NCBI GenBank assembly: GCA_050742535.1
Contig: JBOGIQ010000198.1
Coordinates: 1-10,853, forward strand
Direction of reading: 5' to 3'
DNA length: 10,853 nt
DNA from: Gp6-AA40 sp050742535
GTDB taxonomy: Bacteria; Acidobacteriota; Vicinamibacteria; Vicinamibacterales; UBA2999
The position numbers and the translations under genes were made by a program. Position 1 is the stretch's first letter. The number at the start of each line of letters is the position of its first letter. Under the pieces are notes generated by a model. That model did no database searches. It worked only from the letters and a program-made list of their open reading frames with translations, and was not told where the DNA came from. Positions 6,297 through 10,853 of the stretch are shown here, in pieces.

Positions 6297-7159
6297 ACTA
6301 TTTATGGCACCTGGTCGTCATCGGCAGCGTCTACGCCCTGCTGGCGATGGCGCTCAACCTCGTGCTCGGCTATGCCGGTCTGATGTCGCTCTGCCACGCC
6401 GCGCTCTTCGGGCTCGGCGCCTACGTCAGCACGTTGCTCGTGCTGGCCGGCTGGAGTTTCCTCCCGGCGCTCGTTGTCGCGTCCGCCGCGTGCGCCGCGA
6501 TAGGCGCAGCGCTGGCGATCCCAACGGTGCGCCTGCGAGGCGACTCATTTGTTCTGGCGACGCTCGCCTTTCAGGTGATCGCCATCGGCCTCTTCAGCAA
6601 CTGGGTCTCCGTGACCGGCGGAACCTTCGGGCTTGCCAATATTCCGGCGCCCTCGGTGCTCGGCGTGACGCTCGATTCGCCGGTCCGCTACGGAATCTTC
6701 GCCGCGGCGGTTGCCGCGTTGTGCGGTCTTCTGTTCTGGCGGATGCTCGATTCTCCATTCGGACGCGTGCTTCGAGCGATCCGCGAAGACGAGGTTGCGG
6801 CGATCGCCCTTGGCAAGGACGTGAATCGCGTCAAAATGGTCGCCTTCGTCGTGAGCGCGGCGGCCGCGGCCGTTCCGGGCGCGCTGCAGGCCGGATATGC
6901 GCGCTACATCGATCCGACCAGTTTCACGCTGAACGAAGGAATCCTGGTGCTCTCCATGGTTGTCATCGGCGGCGCGGGAAGCCTGGCGGGGCCGTGGGTG
7001 GGCGCACTCATCACCGTCGCCATTCCTGAGGTCTTGCGTGTTCTCGCGATCCCCGACGTCGTCGCCGGAAACCTGCGGCAAATCCTGTACGGAGCGCTGC
7101 TGGTATTGCTGATGCGAACACGTCCGCGCGGCGTGACGGGGCGTTATGGGTTCGAGTGA
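6293..7159 (+). CDS. livM: Branched-chain amino acid/amide-type ABC transporter permease LivM
   Basis: The 288-residue second permease is recognised by 'ALNLVLGYAGLMSLCHAALF' (20-39), close to the family's 'NL..GYAGQ.SLGHAAFFG'. Further signatures are 'RLRGDSFVLATLAF' (80-93), 'TGGTFGLANIP' (108-118), the coupling loop 'SPFGRVLRAIREDEVAAIAL' (154-173), and 'GILVLSMVVIGGAGSLAGPW' (216-235). ATG 6293 was chosen: it overlaps the livH stop by 4 bp (ATGA), and the protein then starts at the expected first helix. An in-frame start at 6194 would add 33 residues encoded inside livH with no membrane character. The C-terminus is short, without the fused ATPase or long tail seen in some LivM proteins. 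Its stop lies inside the first codons of livG. Confidence 0.93.
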   Translation: MNYLWHLVVIGSVYALLAMALNLVLGYAGLMSLCHAALFGLGAYVSTLLVLAGWSFLPALVVASAACAAIGAALAIPTVRLRGDSFVLATLAFQVIAIGLFSNWVSVTGGTFGLANIPAPSVLGVTLDSPVRYGIFAAAVAALCGLLFWRMLDSPFGRVLRAIREDEVAAIALGKDVNRVKMVAFVVSAAAAAVPGALQAGYARYIDPTSFTLNEGILVLSMVVIGGAGSLAGPWVGALITVAIPEVLRVLAIPDVVAGNLRQILYGALLVLLMRTRPRGVTGRYGFE

Positions 7160-7943
7160 TGGTTCGATGCGCCCGACGCACACGATGAGCGGCGCGACGA
7201 TCGAGTGTCGTGATCTCGTCAAGGCATTCGATGGCGTTCATGCCGTGGATGGTGTGTCGGCGTCGTTCGAGCCAGGCCGGATCAAGGCTCTTATCGGACC
7301 GAATGGCGCGGGCAAGACAACGCTCTTTCATTTGATGGCTGGGTCGTTGACGCCCGACGCCGGCCAAGTGCTGTACGGTGGAATTTCGATCGAGCGCCGG
7401 CCGAGCTGGAAGCGCGCACGCATGGGCATCGGCCGGCTGTTTCAGGACGTGCGGGTGTTCAAAGCGATGACCGTCGAAGAGAACGTGCTCGTCGCGTTTC
7501 CAGCCGCAGGCGAAGATCCGGTCACGCCCATCTTTCGGCGCGCGAGGCTTCGTGTCGACGAGGCCGAGCGGCGGGAGCGCGTTGACGAGTTGCTGCGACT
7601 CGTCGGACTCGAACAGCTCTCGAAGACCTACGCGGAGCTTCTCTCGTTCGGACAACAGAAGCTGCTGGCGATCACGCGGCTCCTCGCCGCCGGCGCGACG
7701 ACGCTCCTGCTCGACGAGCCGACTGCCGGCGTGGACCCTGGCATGCTTCAGCGGCTGATGGCGCGCCTCCGGGCACTAGCGGCCGAGGGCTGCACGATCG
7801 TCTTGATCGAGCACAACATGAACGTCGTCACCGAACTGGCTGACTGGGTGTATTTCCTCGACGAGGGACAGATCGTCGCTGTCGGCCTGCCAGGCGAAGT
7901 GCTCGGCGATCCGACCGTCCGGGACCTGTATCTCGGACTCTGA
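7146..7943 (+). CDS. livG: ABC transporter ATP-binding protein LivG
   Basis: The 265-residue ATPase has all core motifs in order: Walker A GPNGAGKT (51-58), Q-loop Q100 in 'GRLFQD', signature LSFGQ (166-170), Walker B 'TLLLDEP' (186-192) with catalytic E191, D-loop 'AGVDP' (194-198) and H-loop H223. The variant signature with an aromatic residue (LS-F/Y-GQ) and the 'R.FQ...VF..MTV.ENV' stretch are typical of LivG. It pairs with LivF to drive import through LivHM. ATG 7146 overlaps the end of livM by 14 bp. In-frame ATGs at 7167 and 7185 would start the protein nearer to the conserved 'IECRDLVKAFDG', so the first 7-13 residues are uncertain. A 203-254 bp gap, not an overlap, follows it. Confidence 0.93.
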   Translation: MGSSDGSMRPTHTMSGATIECRDLVKAFDGVHAVDGVSASFEPGRIKALIGPNGAGKTTLFHLMAGSLTPDAGQVLYGGISIERRPSWKRARMGIGRLFQDVRVFKAMTVEENVLVAFPAAGEDPVTPIFRRARLRVDEAERRERVDELLRLVGLEQLSKTYAELLSFGQQKLLAITRLLAAGATTLLLDEPTAGVDPGMLQRLMARLRALAAEGCTIVLIEHNMNVVTELADWVYFLDEGQIVAVGLPGEVLGDPTVRDLYLGL

Positions 7944-7958
7944 TCGACCTTGGGGACC

Positions 7959-7998
7959 TGTGATCGAACGGTCACACGGATGAGACGTTTCGATCACA
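7959..7998. promoter_or_regulatory. Inverted repeat with CRP/FNR-like half-sites upstream of livF
   Basis: TGTGATCGAA (7959-7968) and TTCGATCACA (7989-7998) are exact reverse complements 20 nt apart, so like positions are 30 bp apart, about three helical turns. Inside the first arm TGTGA (7959-7963) also faces TCACA (7972-7976) across 8 nt. TGTGA/TCACA half-sites are the known recognition elements of CRP-family regulators, but the canonical spacer is 6, so this is a candidate operator only. It could equally fold as a 10-bp RNA stem with a 20-nt loop. Confidence 0.4.
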
Positions 7999-8053
7999 TC
8001 GACGGCGTGTGCTGTCCGTCGCCTGCCTGCGTGCAGGATGCTCGTTTGCTCAC

Positions 8054-8081
8054 GCGTGCATAGCGTAGGCTAAGCGCACGC
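8054..8081 (+). other. Bulged hairpin in the livG-livF gap
   Basis: GCGTGC (8054-8059) pairs with GCACGC (8076-8081), and nested inside TAGC (8061-8064) pairs with GCTA (8069-8072) around a GTAG loop, with an asymmetric bulge (A against AGC). No T-tract follows. It may be an mRNA processing or stability element, or chance pairing. Confidence 0.25.
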
Positions 8082-8146
8082 ATGGTGTCGTGCACTCCGA
8101 CTACGGGCACGATCATTGCACTTGCCTCTCCCGCCCTCTCCAGTCC

Positions 8147-8917
8147 ATGACGATGGGAACCCAGCGGCAAGGCGCGAATGCGAAGTGTGGGGACGCGTTG
8201 GCATTGGTCGCAGTCACGGCTGGTTATGGCAGCCGAGTCGTGTTGCGCGACGTGACTCTCGCGGTGCGCGAACGCACGGTGACGCTGCTGATTGGTGCGA
8301 ACGGCGCTGGCAAGAGCACGGTATTGAAGACCCTGATCGGCCTGGTCCCGAATGTCACCGGCGATGTGTTCGTGGGCGGCCGGAACGTCACGCGGCTTTC
8401 CGTCGGTGCGCGCGTCGCGCACGGCGTGGCCTATGTACGTCAGGGAGGAGCGGTCTTCCCGTCGTTGACGCTGCGCGACAACCTCGAGCTGGGCCTGGAA
8501 AGCACGGCGCGGGTGCAACGGACCCGCGCCCTTGACTATGCGTTGACGCTGTTTCCGGCGCTCAAGAACAGGTTGAGCGGCCGTGCGGGTCTGCTGAGCG
8601 GCGGGCAGCGCGTCTGCCTTGCGCTGGCGGTCGCGATTTGTCGATCGCCGCGCGTCCTGCTCGTGGACGAGCCGTCAGCGGGGCTCGCTCCGGCGTTGGC
8701 GAACAGCGTTCTGCGATCGATTCGTGAGTTGAACCGCGAATCCGGCGTGACGGTGCTGCTCGTCGAGCAGCGAATACGGGAGGCGATTGCCGCGGCCGAT
8801 CACGCGCTGGCGTTCGCCGGGGGGGCCATCGTTGCGGAGACAGCGAGTCCGACCGACTGGCTCGCAGCCGGCATCCTCGAACGGTACTTTCTTTCGGTTC
8901 CGGAGGTCAGTCGATGA
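8147..8917 (+). CDS. livF: ABC transporter ATP-binding protein LivF
   Basis: Counted from ATG 8147 the product has 256 residues: Walker A GANGAGKS (50-57), Q-loop Q99 in 'AYVRQG', 'VFPSLTLRDNLELG' (103-116), signature LSGGQ (150-154), Walker B 'VLLVDEP' (170-176) with E175, and 'VLLVEQ' (203-208). Gln at the H-loop position is usual for LivF, whereas LivG has His. Together with LivG it powers the LivHM importer. The start is uncertain: GTG 8090 gives 19 extra residues with no family resemblance, ATG 8147/8153 lack a ribosome site, and TTG 8198 follows GTGGGGA (8186-8192) and would begin 'ALVAVTAGYG', close to where the fold begins. Its stop overlaps the next gene as ATGA (8914-8917). Confidence 0.88.
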   Translation: MTMGTQRQGANAKCGDALALVAVTAGYGSRVVLRDVTLAVRERTVTLLIGANGAGKSTVLKTLIGLVPNVTGDVFVGGRNVTRLSVGARVAHGVAYVRQGGAVFPSLTLRDNLELGLESTARVQRTRALDYALTLFPALKNRLSGRAGLLSGGQRVCLALAVAICRSPRVLLVDEPSAGLAPALANSVLRSIRELNRESGVTVLLVEQRIREAIAAADHALAFAGGAIVAETASPTDWLAAGILERYFLSVPEVSR

Positions 8918-10050
8918 CGAGATGGGGAAAGGTGGCGCTGGTCGCAGTCGCGATCATCGCCGCTGCGGGGTGGTTCTGGTTACGGCGCGAGTCGTCCGGC
9001 GCGGGGGTGGACGCGCAATCCGTCCGCGTTGCCATGAACCTGCCGCTCACCGGGCCTTTCGGCGTCTACGGCCAGAGCATCCGTGACGGGGCGCTCCTGG
9101 CCGTGTCCGAGCTCGGCGAGAACGGGAATAACCTGCGTCTCGACATCGAGGACAACGCCGGCGCGACCAACACGGCGATCACGGTGTTCCAGAAACAGTC
9201 GCTGGAGAAGATCGACGTCTACGTCTCGGGCGTCAAGCCGCAGACGATGGCCATCTTCGACCGCGCGACCGCGGCGGGTTTCCCCTACTTCGTCTGGGTG
9301 TTCGACGCGTTCATCGTCGAGCGCAATCCGACGGTCTTTCGCACATGGGTGAATTACAAGTACGAAGCCGAGAAGTATCTTCAGTACGCGCGCGCGCGCA
9401 AGGCCAAACACGTCGCCATCGCCTGCGTGAACCTGCCGCACGCCCTCGAGGAGTTCAACGACATCGTCATCCCGCAGCTCAAGAAGGAGGGCATCGACGC
9501 GTCGATCGAGATCTTCGATTTGGATAGCCGCCAACATCGAGACGTCATTCTGAAGCTCGCCAGCGGCAAACCCGACCTCTACATTCTGAACGGGTTCCAG
9601 GAGGATCTGGTCGCCTTCGCGCGCGCGTTGCGGACGCTGAACCTGTTCTCCGACGGGAACGCCATCGGCACCTACGATTTGCTCGACGCGGCCAAGATCC
9701 TGGGAGGGAGCGAGCTGGAGGGGTTTCGCGTCGTCGCTCCCGAGTTCATCGTGCAGGACACCCCGGCGTTCCGTGCGTGGTCTGGACGGTTCAAGCAGAA
9801 GTACGGCCGGGAGCCGCTCTATACCGATGCCTACAGCTACGACATGATTTCCGTGATCGCCGACGCAACGCGCCGATTGAGTGCGCCGGCGACGTCGAGT
9901 CAATGGCTCGAGGCGATTCGTCGAACGGACGCCCCAGGTGTGACCGGCCGTCTTCGCTTCGACGAGGGAGGCGACCTCGTGCTCGCGCTCAAGGTCGGCG
10001 TCTATCGCAACGGCGCGCTCGCGGTGGATTCCAGCGAGGCGGCACAGTGA
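8914..10050 (+). CDS. Periplasmic substrate-binding protein of the LivJ/LivK (Peripla_BP_6) type
   Basis: The 378-residue product has the type I bilobed binding fold seen in HAAT importers: 'VRVAMNLPLTGPFGVYGQSI' (37-56) with 'DGALLAVSEL' (58-67) forms the first strand and helix, 'KHVAIACVN' (165-173) opens lobe 2, 'KPDLYILNGF' (219-228) and 'EGFRVVAPEFI' (269-279) follow, and 'PLYTDAYSYDMISVIADA' (301-318) is the usual helix near the end. It should capture the ligand and deliver it to LivHM. The N-terminus has one hydrophobic helix (about 7-23) then 'RRESSGAG', with no lipobox Cys and no clear AxA cut, so it may stay membrane-anchored. The ligand-side loop reads 'YVSGVKPQTMAIFD' (103-116) rather than the Ser/Thr-rich run of LivJ, so the ligand is unknown. 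It overlaps livF (ATGA) and the next gene (GTGA). Confidence 0.9.
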   Translation: MTRWGKVALVAVAIIAAAGWFWLRRESSGAGVDAQSVRVAMNLPLTGPFGVYGQSIRDGALLAVSELGENGNNLRLDIEDNAGATNTAITVFQKQSLEKIDVYVSGVKPQTMAIFDRATAAGFPYFVWVFDAFIVERNPTVFRTWVNYKYEAEKYLQYARARKAKHVAIACVNLPHALEEFNDIVIPQLKKEGIDASIEIFDLDSRQHRDVILKLASGKPDLYILNGFQEDLVAFARALRTLNLFSDGNAIGTYDLLDAAKILGGSELEGFRVVAPEFIVQDTPAFRAWSGRFKQKYGREPLYTDAYSYDMISVIADATRRLSAPATSSQWLEAIRRTDAPGVTGRLRFDEGGDLVLALKVGVYRNGALAVDSSEAAQ

Positions 10051-10853
10051 CAGCAGGGACCGCTCACGACAAGCTGGTGGAGCGCTACGAAGGTCTGGGC
10101 GTCGTGATCAAGCACGACCCGCTGAGGCGCCAGACCGCCGAGTGCGATAGTGTGATGCCGATCCTGCACGAAGAGCACGTCGTCACGTGGTCGTTGCTCG
10201 GGGACACCATCATTTCCACGATCGACCGGCAGCGTTCGGCGGTCGAGGTCGATTTTCTCGACGTCGGCACGGGCAGCGGCATCTGGACCATCCTCGTCGC
10301 CCGCGCGCTGCAGCGCCGCCATCCGGACCTCGGCAAGGAACGGATCGTCGCCGTCGACAAGGTGCCGAGGATGATTTTTGCGTGCCGTGAAAACCTCCGC
10401 TTGAATCTCATCGAGCCTGGCGCCGTGCGCCTCGTCGAAAAGCCGTACGCGGCGAGCACCGTAACGGCGTCGAGCACCGGTGCGATCTTCATGAATCCGC
10501 CGTACCATCTGTATCCGCGGACCGTCGAGAATCGCGTGCCCTACCACGCCCGCGGCGGATCGTGGGGATTCCGCGAATTCGAGCGCTGGCTGAAGGTGGC
10601 GAATGAGGACCTGGCCGACGAGGCCACGATCTTCTTCCACCATATGTGCCTGGGTGACGAGAGCGGACCACTCTGGGAAACGTTCATCCCCAAGGCGGTT
10701 GACGACGTGGTGTCGATCGTCGCCCATGATATTCTCCCGCCATATCCGACAAGGGATTTCCTGACGGCCGTGTATCGGGGAGACCACGCGGCCTTCGTGG
10801 AAGAGACCAGTCGCAACCATCCGTGGCTGTACTTCAGCTCGGGACAAGTGACA
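10047..10853 (+). CDS. Class I SAM-dependent methyltransferase with NPPY motif, 3' end missing
   Basis: From GTG 10047 the frame is open to the last base (269 codons). The start overlaps the stop of the binding protein as GTGA, with GAGG at 10036-10039 upstream. Motif I 'DFLDVGTGSGIWTILVARAL' (69-88) is the glycine-rich SAM loop, D104 in 'IVAVDK' is the acidic residue expected after strand 2, and 'AIFMNPPYHLYPR' (146-158) is motif IV. NPPY is known from methyltransferases acting on planar amino groups (PrmC/HemK on glutamine, N6-adenine enzymes), so N-methylation is likely, but the substrate is not identified. About 70 N-terminal residues and the segment after 170 (for example 'FFHHMCLGDESGPLW') match nothing I recognise. 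Position in the operon suggests a tie to the imported compound or to regulation of the transporter (inference). A large antisense frame over the same bases is a shadow. Confidence 0.85.
   Translation, partial: MTAGTAHDKLVERYEGLGVVIKHDPLRRQTAECDSVMPILHEEHVVTWSLLGDTIISTIDRQRSAVEVDFLDVGTGSGIWTILVARALQRRHPDLGKERIVAVDKVPRMIFACRENLRLNLIEPGAVRLVEKPYAASTVTASSTGAIFMNPPYHLYPRTVENRVPYHARGGSWGFREFERWLKVANEDLADEATIFFHHMCLGDESGPLWETFIPKAVDDVVSIVAHDILPPYPTRDFLTAVYRGDHAAFVEETSRNHPWLYFSSGQVT

Larger units (their letters stand above)
7944..8146. other. Non-coding gap inside the transporter operon, between livG and livF
   Basis: Every other junction in this transporter operon is an overlap, so this gap stands out. 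It holds a 10-bp inverted repeat with TGTGA/TCACA half-sites, a bulged hairpin at 8054-8081, a small CCTG/CAGG hairpin at 8026-8037, and a 9-bp direct repeat GGGACCTGT (7921-7929 in livG and 7953-7961 here). The stretch before ATG 8147 is pyrimidine-rich. If livF starts at the TTG at 8198, the gap extends to 8197. I found no convincing complete gene in it. Confidence 0.6.

Noticed and set aside
7959..7976. Canonical CRP site
   Set aside because: TGTGA and TCACA are 8 nt apart rather than the canonical 6, so only the half-site resemblance is reported.
8980..9903. 307-codon antisense open frame opposite the binding protein
   Set aside because: It lies wholly inside a gene with a convincing family match, and its composition is that of a reverse-complement shadow.
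10002..10847. 281-codon antisense open frame over the methyltransferase
   Set aside because: The plus-strand frame carries clear SAM and NPPY motifs and runs on from the operon by a GTGA overlap. The antisense frame has no recognisable domain and is rich in Arg, His and Asp, as expected for a shadow in GC-rich DNA.

Overview
The window is GC-rich, densely coded bacterial DNA. It reads like an Acidobacteriota chromosome, most likely of the Vicinamibacteria/Luteitalea kind. That placement is an inference from gene content: a secreted protein with the 'PRLANGKPDLTG' opening and the 'GKWEGDTLVLDS.GF' core, DUF6644- and DUF2231-like membrane proteins, a CotH-kinase protein, and glycine-rich stretches in three exported proteins. 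No rRNA, tRNA, CRISPR or transposase was seen, and no gene-free stretch exceeds 300 bases.

Left part (1-3374, plus strand). Two exported proteins of unknown function (the first cut by the window edge) are followed, across a perfect 8-bp hairpin, by two multi-helix membrane proteins and a 29-residue single-helix microprotein. The 156-aa membrane protein is homologous by eye to the C-terminal half of the 314-aa protein after it, which also carries a DUF2231-like N-terminal half with a histidine-rich motif. Tight spacing (6 nt, then 1 nt) suggests these three work as one membrane unit.

Middle (3375-5414). Four perfect tandem copies of an 8-bp unit lie between the convergent ends of the microprotein and a minus-strand CotH-kinase gene. 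The CotH gene shares a 155-bp divergent intergenic region with an orphan single-domain response regulator on the plus strand.

Right part (5415-10853, plus strand). This is a complete HAAT-type (branched-chain amino acid/amide) ABC importer in the order livH-livM-livG-livF-binding protein. It is followed directly by a class I SAM-dependent methyltransferase with an NPPY motif that runs off the window. Most junctions are 4-bp ATGA/GTGA or short overlaps. The exception is a 203-254 bp gap between livG and livF that carries CRP/FNR-like TGTGA/TCACA half-sites in inverted repeats. The binding protein lacks an obvious lipobox and the usual Ser/Thr-rich ligand loop, so the substrate should not be assumed to be leucine.
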